Source of the DNA: Candidatus Caccomonas pullistercoris
Lineage (GTDB): Bacteria > Bacteroidota > Bacteroidia > Bacteroidales > Bacteroidaceae
DNA: 41,139 bases
Assembly: GCA_018714085.1 (NCBI GenBank)
Contig: DVNY01000015.1
Location: 1 to 41,139, forward strand
Direction of reading: 5' to 3'
This document shows positions 1 through 7,895 of the stretch, in pieces. Positions within the stretch are counted from its first letter, which is position 1. Every line of letters begins with the position of its first letter. The notes under the pieces are model-generated. The model had not been told where the DNA came from and made no database searches. It was given only the letters and a program-made list of their open reading frames with translations. Made by a program: the position numbers and the translations under genes.

Positions 1-261
1 CACCTGTGCCGTGCCGAAGTGGCGGAAGACAGCCAAGTGAGCCCCGGCGCCAAGGTCGGCCGCGAATGCCTCGGCCATCCGTATCCCGCTTCCGACGACG
101 ACGACGTCGACGTCGTTCGTCGGCCGTTCCAGGAAGAGGTCGCGCACGTAGCCTCCCACCAGATAGCATTCCAGCCCCAAGCGGTCGGCCGTCTGGGTCA
201 GTTGGCGGAAAAGCGGGGTGTCGATGAGCCGTAGGATCTGTTTTCGGGTCAGTTCTCTCAT
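1..261 (-). CDS. cca: CCA tRNA nucleotidyltransferase / poly(A) polymerase family, N-terminal part (truncated by window)
   Basis: Reading the minus strand from the ATG at 261 gives 87 uninterrupted codons to the window edge. They include the nucleotidyltransferase signature GGYVRD (residues 36-41) and a D-x-D metal pair (Asp50, Asp52), typical of the class II polymerase head domain. Family members add CCA to tRNA 3' ends or poly(A) to RNA; the bacterial form in this phylum usually carries a C-terminal HD domain, which lies outside the window. A good -7 box (281-288) sits about 20 bp upstream of the start, which supports this ATG. The gene diverges from the lipoprotein at 345. Family assignment is firm. 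CCA-adding versus poly(A) activity cannot be decided from the fragment. Confidence 0.88.
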   Translation of the reverse strand, partial: MRELTRKQILRLIDTPLFRQLTQTADRLGLECYLVGGYVRDLFLERPTNDVDVVVVGSGIRMAEAFAADLGAGAHLAVFRHFGTAQV

Positions 262-280
262 TTCGCGCGTATTCGACCTG

Positions 281-288
281 CAAAATTA
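281..288 (-). promoter_or_regulatory. Bacteroidetes -7 box for the nucleotidyltransferase gene
   Basis: The minus strand reads TAATTTTG, a full match to TAnnTTTG, 19 bp before the ATG at 261. The implied leader is only about 10-15 nt. No clear -33 TTTG is visible at the usual distance. Confidence 0.55.
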
Positions 289-344
289 GCAAACTTATCC
301 GAATTATTCGTACTTTTACAGCCCAAAGAGTAGAAGCCACGAAC

Positions 345-743
345 ATGAAACACTTCCTGTTAGCCCTTGCCGTGGGGCTTTCTGTCACGGCCTGCAAGAA
401 CGAACCGTCGCCCGAAGATATAGGCAATGATTATTTATCGCGCGCGCGTGTACAACTCAAAGCCAGCAACTATGACGCTGCGCGTGAGGAAATCAAGCGG
501 TTGCGCGAGGAGGTGCCACGGGCGTTCAATGCCCGCGAAGCCGGCATCCTGTTGATGGATTCCATCAACCTTGCCGAAGCCCAGGAGGAGTTGCGCCGCA
601 TCGACAGCGTCATGCGCGTGACGCCAGAGACGGACAAGGTCGGGTTCGACACGGTGAGCAACCATTTTGACAACGCATGCCAAAAGGTCAAGTTCTACCA
701 GCGTAAACTGCAATTGGACCGTAAGAAGCGCGAGCAGCACTAA
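345..743 (+). CDS. small putative lipoprotein, helical, function unknown
   Basis: 132 residues. The N-terminus is a lipoprotein signal peptide ending in the lipobox VTAC (Cys17), so the mature protein is probably anchored to a membrane facing the periplasm. The rest is charged and strongly helical (residues about 30-130), with a pattern reminiscent of a single tetratricopeptide-like unit (NYDAAREEIKRL) and a Lys/Arg-rich C-terminal helix. I recognise no catalytic motif. A weak -7 box (TACTTTTA at 311-318) lies upstream. The gene diverges from the nucleotidyltransferase and is followed by a palindromic repeat/terminator (801-847), so it is probably a single-gene transcript. The coding call is well supported by the signal peptide; the function is unknown. 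Confidence 0.8.
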   Translation: MKHFLLALAVGLSVTACKNEPSPEDIGNDYLSRARVQLKASNYDAAREEIKRLREEVPRAFNAREAGILLMDSINLAEAQEELRRIDSVMRVTPETDKVGFDTVSNHFDNACQKVKFYQRKLQLDRKKREQH

Positions 744-800
744 GCCTGCGTCCTTCCGCAAGAATAACGAAAACGGGGGGCTACTTCCGTCTGAACAGTC

Positions 801-847
801 GCAGTGACAGAAAAAACGGAAGCAGTTCCCGTTTTTTCTGTCACTGC
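801..847. repeat. dispersed palindrome copy A; probable bidirectional terminator
   Basis: A perfect 19-bp inverted repeat: 801-819 pairs with 829-847 around a 9-nt loop. The left arm carries TGACAGAAAAAACGG, the core shared with three other intergenic palindromes in this window. The inner stem CGGAA/TTCCCG is followed by six T residues on the plus strand, and by symmetry on the minus strand, so it could end transcription of the lipoprotein gene. Confidence 0.75.
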
Positions 848-955
848 TCCCGATTTGCCATCTGTAACCCGCCAAATCCGTGGCGTGCCTGTTAACAATA
901 ACTAAGAGGACGCGCTTTCTTTTCAAAAACTATTCTCGTTCTTTTAGTTTTGACG

Positions 956-963
956 TAACTTTG
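956..963 (+). promoter_or_regulatory. Bacteroidetes -7 box for the RND efflux operon
   Basis: TAACTTTG matches TAnnTTTG and lies 87 bp upstream of the adaptor gene ATG, implying a leader of roughly 80 nt. The -33 element is not clear; the upstream DNA is T-rich. Confidence 0.55.
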
Positions 964-1050
964 CATCGGCGTGGCGTATTGCCGGCCTGCCAGTGAAGAA
1001 ATCAAAACAAAGGAAACAGATAAAAAATCAAACAGACAATTTCAAGTTTT

Positions 1051-2205
1051 ATGAAGAGTAAAATTGCTTATTTGACGCTTTGCCTGGCCCTTGCAGGGTG
1101 CGGCAACAAGACGCAAATTCCCCAAGCCAGCAACGAGTATGCGGTGAGGGAAATCAAGACGACGGAGTGCAACCTGAGCACGTCTTATCCCGCCACGATC
1201 AAGGGTATCCAAGACATTGAGATCCGTCCGAAGGTTTCGGGTTTCATTACGAAAGTGCATGTCGACGAGGGCGATTTCGTTCGTCGGGGTCAAGTGCTCT
1301 TCTCCATCGACCGCGTGCAGTATGAAGCCGCAGTGAAGTCGGCCGAAGCCGCCGTGCGCGTGGCACGCACCACCGTCAGCACGCAGAAACTCACGGTGAA
1401 GAACAAAAAAATGCTGCATGAGAAAAAAATCATCAGCGACTACGATATGGAAATGGCAGAGAATCAGCTCGCCTCGGCAGAAGCCCAGCTCGCCTCGGCC
1501 CGTGCCCAGCTGATCGACGCACGGAACAACCTGTCGTTCTGCTCGGTGACGAGCCCGTCGGACGGCGTTGTGGGCACGATTCCCTACCGCGTCGGAAGCC
1601 TCGTGAGCTCGTCGACCGCTGAGGCGCTGACCACCGTGTCGAACATCTCGAAGATGTATGTTTACTTTTCAATGACCGAAAAACAGCTCCTCGAATACAC
1701 GAAAGGCACCGATGGCGTGAAGGGAGCCTTGGCCGCTATCCCCGCTGTCAGCCTGCAACTGGCCGACGGTTCGACCTACAACCAGACGGGCAAGGTGACG
1801 AACGTAAACGGCGTCATCGACATCGCGACCGGGTCTGTCAGCATGCGCGCCACGTTCGACAATCCTCAGAAAATCCTGCGAAGCGGCGGGTCCGGTTCGG
1901 TCGTTTTCCCCATCCACATGGATAACGCTATTCTCGTTCCGCAGAAAGCTACGTATGAAATCCAGGACAAGCACTTCGTTTATGTAGTCGGTAAGGACAA
2001 CAAGGTGAAGAACACTGAAATCACGGTTCTCCCCCAGAACGACGGCACAAACTTCGTGGTGACCGGCGGTCTGAAAGCCGGCGAGCGTATCGTGGTCGAA
2101 GGCGTCAATACGCTTTCCGACGGCATGGCCATCAAGCCTATCTCCGAAGCCCAGTCGGCAGCCAACCGTCGCAACTCAGCCGCCCAAAGCGCCGCACAGA
2201 AGTAA
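1051..2205 (+). CDS. RND efflux periplasmic adaptor subunit (membrane fusion lipoprotein, AcrA/MexA-like)
   Basis: 384 residues. A lipoprotein signal ends in LAGC (Cys17), so the mature protein is probably lipid-anchored in the inner membrane. The lipoyl/barrel-sandwich half motifs are visible at residues 55-90 (IRPKVSGFITKVHVDEGDFV) and 165-185 (TSPSDGVVGTIPYRVGSLV). They flank an alanine-rich coiled-coil hairpin (about 95-160), as in AcrA-type adaptors that bridge pump and channel. Membrane-proximal beta domains follow. It is the first gene of the operon, 32 bp before the pump gene. The family is certain; the exported substrate cannot be read from sequence. Confidence 0.95.
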   Translation: MKSKIAYLTLCLALAGCGNKTQIPQASNEYAVREIKTTECNLSTSYPATIKGIQDIEIRPKVSGFITKVHVDEGDFVRRGQVLFSIDRVQYEAAVKSAEAAVRVARTTVSTQKLTVKNKKMLHEKKIISDYDMEMAENQLASAEAQLASARAQLIDARNNLSFCSVTSPSDGVVGTIPYRVGSLVSSSTAEALTTVSNISKMYVYFSMTEKQLLEYTKGTDGVKGALAAIPAVSLQLADGSTYNQTGKVTNVNGVIDIATGSVSMRATFDNPQKILRSGGSGSVVFPIHMDNAILVPQKATYEIQDKHFVYVVGKDNKVKNTEITVLPQNDGTNFVVTGGLKAGERIVVEGVNTLSDGMAIKPISEAQSAANRRNSAAQSAAQK

Positions 2206-2237
2206 AGTAGAAGTCTACAAACAGAACGACAAGAACA

Positions 2238-5200
2238 ATGAAGTTAGATAGATTTATCAACAGGCCGGTGCTGTCCACGGTGATCTCCATCGTGATAGTC
2301 ATCCTCGGTGTCATCGGCCTTATCAGTATGCCGATCACGCAATATCCCGATATTGCGCCGCCAACTGTCCACGTGTCGACCTCATATAACGGTGCGAGCG
2401 CCCAGACGGTGTTGAACAGCGTGATCGCTCCCTTGGAGGAGCAAATCAACGGCGTAGAGAACATGGACTACATGACCTCTTCGGCCACGAATACCGGTGA
2501 AGCCAGCATCACCATTACGTTCAAACAAGGTGTCGATCCCGACATGGCAGCGGTGAACGTGCAGAACCGCGTTTCGCGCGCACAAGGTTTGCTGCCTGCC
2601 GAGGTGACCCAGGTCGGCGTGACGACGAACAAACGCCAGAACAGTATGTTGATGGTGTTCTCCCTCGTCGATGAAGAGGACCAGTACACCGAAGAGTTCA
2701 TCGAGAACTACGCCCAGATCAACGTTATCCCAGAGGTGAAGCGTGTTCCCGGTGTCGGCGACGCTATGGTGATGGGTGGCGACTACTCCATGCGCATCTG
2801 GCTCAAACCGGATGTCATGGCTCAGTACAAGCTCATGCCGAGCGACGTCTCGGCCGCCCTTGCCGAACAGAACATCGAAGCTTCGCCGGGTACGGTCGGC
2901 GAGCGTGAGAATCAGACGTTCCAGTACACCCTGCGTTACAGAGGACGCCTCCAATCGCCTACGGAGTTTGAAAACATTGTCATCCGTGCGACGGAAGACG
3001 GCGAGGTGCTCCGCCTGAAAGACATCGCCCGCGTTGAGCTCGGTCGCCAAACTTATTCGTTTGCCAACCGTGTCAACGGTCACAAAGGTGTGTCGTCAAT
3101 CGTTTACCAGACTGCTGGCTCAAACGCAACGGAGATTATCCAAAACCTCGAAAAGCTGTTGGAAGATGCCGAGAAGACGTTGCCCCCTGGCATGTCTGTC
3201 GTCATCGCGCAGAACGCCAACGACTTCCTTTTCGCCTCAATCCACGAAGTGCTCAAAACCTTGATCGAGGCCTTTATCCTCGTGTTCATCGTGGTTTACG
3301 TCTTCTTGCAGGACTTCCGTTCGACGTTAATTCCAGCCATAGCCATCCCAGTGGCCTTGATCGGTACGTTCTGCGTCCTTAACCTTATTGGGTTCAGCTT
3401 GAACTTGCTGACGCTTTGTGCCTTGATTTTGGCCATTGCCATTGTCGTCGACGACGCGATAGTCGTCGTCGAGGGCGTCCATGCGAAGCTTGACCAAGGA
3501 TACTCATCCTCAAAGAAGGCTTCCATCGACGCCATGAGCGAGCTCGGCGGCGCCATCGTGTCCATCACGCTCGTCATGATGGCCGTGTTCGTCCCCGTGA
3601 GCTTCATGCCCGGAACGTCAGGTACGTTCTATCGGCAGTTCGGTCTGACGATGGCCATCTCTATCGGTATTTCGGCCTTGAACGCCTTGACGCTTTCACC
3701 GGCTCTTTGCGCCATCTTCTTGAAGCCCCACTCTGAGGATAAAAACAAGAAAGTCAGCCTGATCGGCCGTTTCCACCGTGGATTTAACGCATGGTACGAC
3801 GTGCTGCTCCAAAAATACAAGAAGAACGTCGTCCACTTCATCCAGCGTCCGTGGCTGTCGCTCGGTATGGTCGTTCTCAGCATTGTGCTGCTCCTCTTCT
3901 TCATGAAAGTCACGCCGACCGGTTTCGTGCCCAACGAAGACACCGGTACGCTGATGGCGAGCGTCGACCTGCCCCCTGGCACGTCACAAGACCGCACGGA
4001 AAAAGTCATGATGCAACTGGACAGCCTGATTGCCGCCAACCCGGCCGTACAAAGCCGCACGGTGATCTCGGGTTTCAGCTTCCTTGGTGGAGAGGGCGCC
4101 AGCTACGGTTCGGTGATGATCAAGCTCAAACCGTGGGACGAACGCTCCCTCGCCCAGAACTCGTCCGTCGTTTCGGGTATGCTCTATCTGCAAGCCCGCG
4201 ACCTGATCAAGGATGCGCAGATCCTTGTCTTTGCGCCGCCTATGATCCCCGGTTATAGCGTGTCGAACGGTTTTGAACTTAACATGCAGGACAAGACCGG
4301 TGGCGACCTTGACAAGTTCTACCAAGTAGTCCAGGACTTCATCGCGGAATTGAAGAAGCGCCCCGAAATTGCTTCGGCACAGACCTCGTTCAACCCGACG
4401 TTCCCGCAGTACATGATTGACATTGACGCGGCCGCTTGTAAGAAAGCAGGGCTCACGCCGAACGACATCCTGACTACGTTGCAGGGTTATTATGGCGGTC
4501 TCTATGCCTCAAACTTCAACAGTTTCGGTAAGCTCTATCGTGTATACGTACAGGCAGAGCGCAGCGAACGCACGAACCTCGAATCGCTCAATAAGATCAA
4601 AGTGCGCAACGGAGACGAGATGGCACCCATCACCCAGTTCATGAGCGTCAAACGCGTTTACGGACCGGACAACATCTCCCGTTTCAACATGTATACGTCC
4701 ATGCAGGTTAACGGAACGCCGGCCGACGGTTATACGTCAGGTCAGGCCATCCAAGCCATCGAGGAGGTCGCCGAACAGACTCTTCCGACAGGCTACGGTT
4801 ACGAGTTCTCTGGTATGACGCGTGAGGAGCAAAGCACGAGCGGCAGTTCGACCGCCACGATTTTCATCCTCTGCTTCGTGTTCATCTACCTGTTGCTGAG
4901 TGCGCAGTACGAGAGCTACATCCTCCCCTTGGCTGTGATGTTGTCTATTCCGTTCGGCCTTTGCGGCAGCTTTATATTCGTCCAGTTGATGGGGCTGGCC
5001 AACAACATCCTGCCTATCTTAGGAGCGGCTTCCAACAATATCTATGTGCAGATCGCAATGATCATGTTGATTGGACTTCTCGCGAAGAACGCCATCCTTA
5101 TCGTTGAGTTTGCCCTCGACCGTCGCAAGATGGGCATGAGCATCACGTGGGCAGCCGTCTTGGGTGCAGCCGCACGTCTCCGCCCGATTCTGATGACGTC

Positions 5201-5441
5201 TCTGGCGATGATTGTCGGCTTGCTCCCGATGATGTTCGCTTTGGGCGTCGGAGCTAACGGCAACCGCTCTTTGGGTGCGACAGCCGTCGGCGGTATGTTG
5301 ATCGGTATGATTTGTCAGATTTTCGTGGTGCCGGCTTTGTTCGTCATCTTCCAGTTCTTGCAAGAGAAGTTCAAACCGATGGTTTGGGAAGATATTGACA
5401 ACACAGACGCAGAAGCTGACATTGAACAGTATAGCAAGTAA
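2238..5441 (+). CDS. RND-family multidrug efflux pump, inner-membrane subunit (HAE1, AcrB-like)
   Basis: 1067 residues, the usual size for HAE1 pumps. The start is typical (RFINRPVLSTVISIVI, first membrane helix). Two large periplasmic loops and helices TM2-6 and TM8-12 are evident as hydrophobic blocks around residues 340-560 and 880-1050. Proton-relay residues are conserved: the Asp pair Asp405-Asp406 in IVVDDAIVVVE (TM4) and Lys950 in LLAKNAILIVEF (TM10), equivalent to AcrB Asp407/408 and Lys940. It should export substrates by proton antiport together with the adaptor upstream and the channel downstream. The family and operon role are secure; drug specificity is unknown. Confidence 0.97.
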   Translation: MKLDRFINRPVLSTVISIVIVILGVIGLISMPITQYPDIAPPTVHVSTSYNGASAQTVLNSVIAPLEEQINGVENMDYMTSSATNTGEASITITFKQGVDPDMAAVNVQNRVSRAQGLLPAEVTQVGVTTNKRQNSMLMVFSLVDEEDQYTEEFIENYAQINVIPEVKRVPGVGDAMVMGGDYSMRIWLKPDVMAQYKLMPSDVSAALAEQNIEASPGTVGERENQTFQYTLRYRGRLQSPTEFENIVIRATEDGEVLRLKDIARVELGRQTYSFANRVNGHKGVSSIVYQTAGSNATEIIQNLEKLLEDAEKTLPPGMSVVIAQNANDFLFASIHEVLKTLIEAFILVFIVVYVFLQDFRSTLIPAIAIPVALIGTFCVLNLIGFSLNLLTLCALILAIAIVVDDAIVVVEGVHAKLDQGYSSSKKASIDAMSELGGAIVSITLVMMAVFVPVSFMPGTSGTFYRQFGLTMAISIGISALNALTLSPALCAIFLKPHSEDKNKKVSLIGRFHRGFNAWYDVLLQKYKKNVVHFIQRPWLSLGMVVLSIVLLLFFMKVTPTGFVPNEDTGTLMASVDLPPGTSQDRTEKVMMQLDSLIAANPAVQSRTVISGFSFLGGEGASYGSVMIKLKPWDERSLAQNSSVVSGMLYLQARDLIKDAQILVFAPPMIPGYSVSNGFELNMQDKTGGDLDKFYQVVQDFIAELKKRPEIASAQTSFNPTFPQYMIDIDAAACKKAGLTPNDILTTLQGYYGGLYASNFNSFGKLYRVYVQAERSERTNLESLNKIKVRNGDEMAPITQFMSVKRVYGPDNISRFNMYTSMQVNGTPADGYTSGQAIQAIEEVAEQTLPTGYGYEFSGMTREEQSTSGSSTATIFILCFVFIYLLLSAQYESYILPLAVMLSIPFGLCGSFIFVQLMGLANNILPILGAASNNIYVQIAMIMLIGLLAKNAILIVEFALDRRKMGMSITWAAVLGAAARLRPILMTSLAMIVGLLPMMFALGVGANGNRSLGATAVGGMLIGMICQIFVVPALFVIFQFLQEKFKPMVWEDIDNTDAEADIEQYSK

Positions 5442-5457
5442 ACTGTGGAACATTGGA

Positions 5458-5506
5458 GCAGGTCCGTTGTGCAGCGGACGACGCCAGTCGCGGCGGGCCT
5501 GCCTTT
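5458..5506 (+). promoter_or_regulatory. GC-rich hairpin between pump and channel genes (possible attenuator)
   Basis: In the 92-bp gap after the pump gene, GCAGG (5458-5462) pairs with CCTGC (5498-5502). An inner stem GTCCG/CGGAC (5462-5466 with 5475-5479) lies within it, and CTTTT follows. It resembles a partial intrinsic terminator or an mRNA-stability hairpin that could lower expression of the downstream genes. The function is inferred. Confidence 0.4.
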
Positions 5507-5533
5507 TCCAATTCATATAAGCGAAAAAGAGAA

Positions 5534-6922
5534 ATGAAGAAAAGTCCTTTTATCATCATATTGGGCGCATGCGCCCTTCTGAGCGGATGTAAAGTTTACC
5601 GCAGCTATGAGCGTCCGGCCAATTTGCCTACCGACAGCCTCTATCGTGACCCAGCGACAGGACAGTTGTTAGCGACAGCCGACACGGTGAGCTTTGGCAA
5701 CCGCCCTTGGCGCGAAGTCTTTACAGACCCGCAGCTACAATCGCTCATTGAGACGGCTTTGGCGCAGAACAACGACCTGCGGCAAGCACAACTCACGCTC
5801 GAACAGGCTCAATACGCGCTCAAACCGGCTCGTTTAGCCTACTTCCCTTCGCTGTCGTTCACGCCGCAAGGAACGGTCAGCTCGTTCGACATGTCGAAGG
5901 CCACGCAGACCTATTCGCTTCCCATTGCTGCCAGCTGGCAGTTCGGTTCGATAGGTTCGCTCCGCAATACGAAGAAGCAAGCCGAAACCAATGTCTTTCA
6001 AGCCGAAGCCCAGAAACAGGCCGTGCAGACCAGCCTGATTTCGTCGGTCGCCAATATGTACTACACGCTCCTTATGCTCGACGAACAGCTCAAACTGACC
6101 AAAGCCACCGCCGAGATTTGGAAAGAGAACGTGGAGACGATGAAGGCCATGCAGGTGGCTGCCATGACAAATTCGGCCGCCGTTTCGCAGAGCGAAGCCA
6201 ACTATCAAGGCATCTTGGCAACCATCCCGACTCTTGAACAGAGCATCCGTTCGACCGAGAATGCCCTATGCTCCATCCTGCATGAAGCCCCCCACTCCAT
6301 TGCCCGTGGGCAGTTTGCCGCACAGCAGTTCCCGGCCGACCTGACCGTAGGTGTGCCGATGCAGTTGCTCTCGAATCGCCCGGATGTCAAAGTGGCTGAA
6401 ATGAACCTTACCTATGCTTTCTATGGCGTCAACCTTGCCCACTCGGCTTTCTACCCCAACATCACGTTGAGCGGCAACGCCGGATGGACCAATAGCGGCG
6501 GCATGGGCATCACCAACCCTGCTAAGTTCCTGGCCTCTGCCGTGGCTTCGCTCGTACAGCCCCTTTTCCAGAACGGAGCACTCCGCGCGCAATTGAAGAT
6601 AGCCAAATCGCAACAGGAGGCAGCCCAGCTGAACTTTGAGCAGGCTCTTCTGAATGCCGGCGAAGAGGTCAGCACGGCGCTTGGCTCGTATCAGACAGCC
6701 GTGACCCGCACTGAATCGGTCAAGAAGCAGGTCGTTGCACTCGAAAAAGCTGCTGTCGAAACGAAAGATCTCTTCATGCACGATAGCAGCACGACCTATC
6801 TCGAACTCCTGACTGCCCAGCAGTCCTTGCTCAGCGCCCAACTCGACCTCGTGTCAGTCCAGTTCGACCGCATGCAGGCCGTCATCACGCTTTATCAAGC
6901 CTTAGGAGGTGGAAGAAACTAA
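5534..6922 (+). CDS. outer-membrane efflux channel lipoprotein (TolC/OprM/NodT family)
   Basis: 462 residues from the ATG at 5534. A longer frame from 5453 would run through a GC-rich hairpin and lacks a signal sequence. The chosen start gives a lipoprotein signal with lipobox LLSGC (Cys19). Two outer membrane efflux protein repeats follow, with long alanine/glutamine-rich helices (about 75-260 and 280-460) and typical motifs such as PLFQNGALRAQLKIAKSQ and a NRPDV turn near residue 285. It should form the trimeric outer-membrane exit duct for the pump encoded upstream. Confidence 0.95.
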   Translation: MKKSPFIIILGACALLSGCKVYRSYERPANLPTDSLYRDPATGQLLATADTVSFGNRPWREVFTDPQLQSLIETALAQNNDLRQAQLTLEQAQYALKPARLAYFPSLSFTPQGTVSSFDMSKATQTYSLPIAASWQFGSIGSLRNTKKQAETNVFQAEAQKQAVQTSLISSVANMYYTLLMLDEQLKLTKATAEIWKENVETMKAMQVAAMTNSAAVSQSEANYQGILATIPTLEQSIRSTENALCSILHEAPHSIARGQFAAQQFPADLTVGVPMQLLSNRPDVKVAEMNLTYAFYGVNLAHSAFYPNITLSGNAGWTNSGGMGITNPAKFLASAVASLVQPLFQNGALRAQLKIAKSQQEAAQLNFEQALLNAGEEVSTALGSYQTAVTRTESVKKQVVALEKAAVETKDLFMHDSSTTYLELLTAQQSLLSAQLDLVSVQFDRMQAVITLYQALGGGRN

Positions 6923-6943
6923 CCTTAAAAACTTATAATCACT

Positions 6944-7735
6944 ATGATCAGTCCATTAGCATGCGTCAGTCCTGACGCTAAACTCGGCAAAAATGTCGAG
7001 GTGATGCCTTTCGCTTACATCGAAGGCGACGTGGAAATCGGTGACAACTGTGTCATTCATCCTTATGTCAGTGTGCTGAGCGGCACACGTATGGGGGCGA
7101 ACAACAAGGTGTACCAGCACGCTGTCTTGGGTTCGGAACCGCAGGATTTCCACTACACTCCGGGCACAAAGACTCAGCTTATCATTGGCGACAACAATGC
7201 CATCCGCGAGAATGTGGTCATTGCCCGCAGCATACATGAGGGAAAGGCTACGCAGATCGGCAACGGCAATTTCATCATGGACAAGGTTCATATTTGCCAT
7301 GACGCCAAGGTGGGCAATGAGTGCGTGCTTGGTATCAACGTCTGCATTGCCGGCGATTGTGAGATCCAGGACAACTCCATTCAGAGTTCCGGCGCTGTTG
7401 TCCAGCAGCACGTCCGTGTGGGCCGCTTCTCGCTCATCCAGAGCGGCTGTCGCGTGCAGAAAGACGTTCCGCCTTACGTCATCCTCGGCGGCAATCCCGC
7501 AGGCTACCATGGCATCAACGCCGTCGTCCTGCGCCATGTCAATGTGTCCGAACGCATCCTCCGTCACATTGCCAATACCTACCGCTTGGTATATACCGGC
7601 AATTTCAGTCTCCAGGACGCTGTCATCAAAATCGGTGAGCAGATCCCGATGAGTTCTGAGATTGAGAATATCGTTAACTTCATCAAGGATTCGAAGCACG
7701 GCATTGTGCGGCCTGTCAATCCGGCTGACTTGTAA
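6944..7735 (+). CDS. lpxA: acyl-[ACP]--UDP-N-acetylglucosamine O-acyltransferase family protein (LpxA-like)
   Basis: 263 residues, the standard LpxA length. The N-terminal two thirds are hexapeptide repeats forming a left-handed beta-helix (IGDNCVIHPYVSV, IGDNNAIRENVVI, VGNECVLGINVCI). The catalytic His of E. coli LpxA (His125) matches His119 in the stretch VHICHDAKVG, and His116 is also kept. A helical C-terminal domain follows (about 195-263). LpxA catalyses the first step of lipid A synthesis. The gene lies only 21 bp after the efflux channel gene. Bacteroidetes usually encode another lpxA next to the lpxC-fabZ fusion, so this may be a second paralogue. I infer UDP-GlcNAc acylation, but substrate and chain length are not readable. 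Confidence 0.85.
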   Translation: MISPLACVSPDAKLGKNVEVMPFAYIEGDVEIGDNCVIHPYVSVLSGTRMGANNKVYQHAVLGSEPQDFHYTPGTKTQLIIGDNNAIRENVVIARSIHEGKATQIGNGNFIMDKVHICHDAKVGNECVLGINVCIAGDCEIQDNSIQSSGAVVQQHVRVGRFSLIQSGCRVQKDVPPYVILGGNPAGYHGINAVVLRHVNVSERILRHIANTYRLVYTGNFSLQDAVIKIGEQIPMSSEIENIVNFIKDSKHGIVRPVNPADL

Positions 7736-7765
7736 GCCGAATCCGTACGAAGTAGGTACGAACAT

Positions 7766-7803
7766 AGAAGCGGCCTGTTCCATTAAAGGGACAGGCCGCT
7801 TCT
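7766..7803. terminator. bidirectional hairpin between convergent lpxA-like gene and DUF3667 gene
   Basis: A perfect 13-bp inverted repeat AGAAGCGGCCTGT (7766-7778) / ACAGGCCGCTTCT (7791-7803) lies between convergent 3' ends. The plus strand continues with GTTTCTC, a weak T tract. Confidence 0.65.
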
Positions 7804-7895
7804 GTTTCTCTGCGAATTATAGGTGATTGCTCATCCGATGCCGGCAACGATGTCAGTGAATTTTCTGCCACATCATCTGCGGCTTCCTGCCGGTG

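Larger units (their letters stand above)
744..1050. other. 307-bp gene-free interval: palindromic repeat plus efflux operon promoter
   Basis: Between the small lipoprotein and the efflux operon. It holds repeat copy A (801-847) and a -7 box (956-963). The opposite-strand open frame across 435-926 overlaps the lipoprotein gene and the palindrome and looks spurious. Confidence 0.6.

Noticed and set aside
6-234. Two short plus-strand frames at the left edge
   Set aside because: They are shadows of the minus-strand nucleotidyltransferase, which carries the GGYVRD and DxD motifs.
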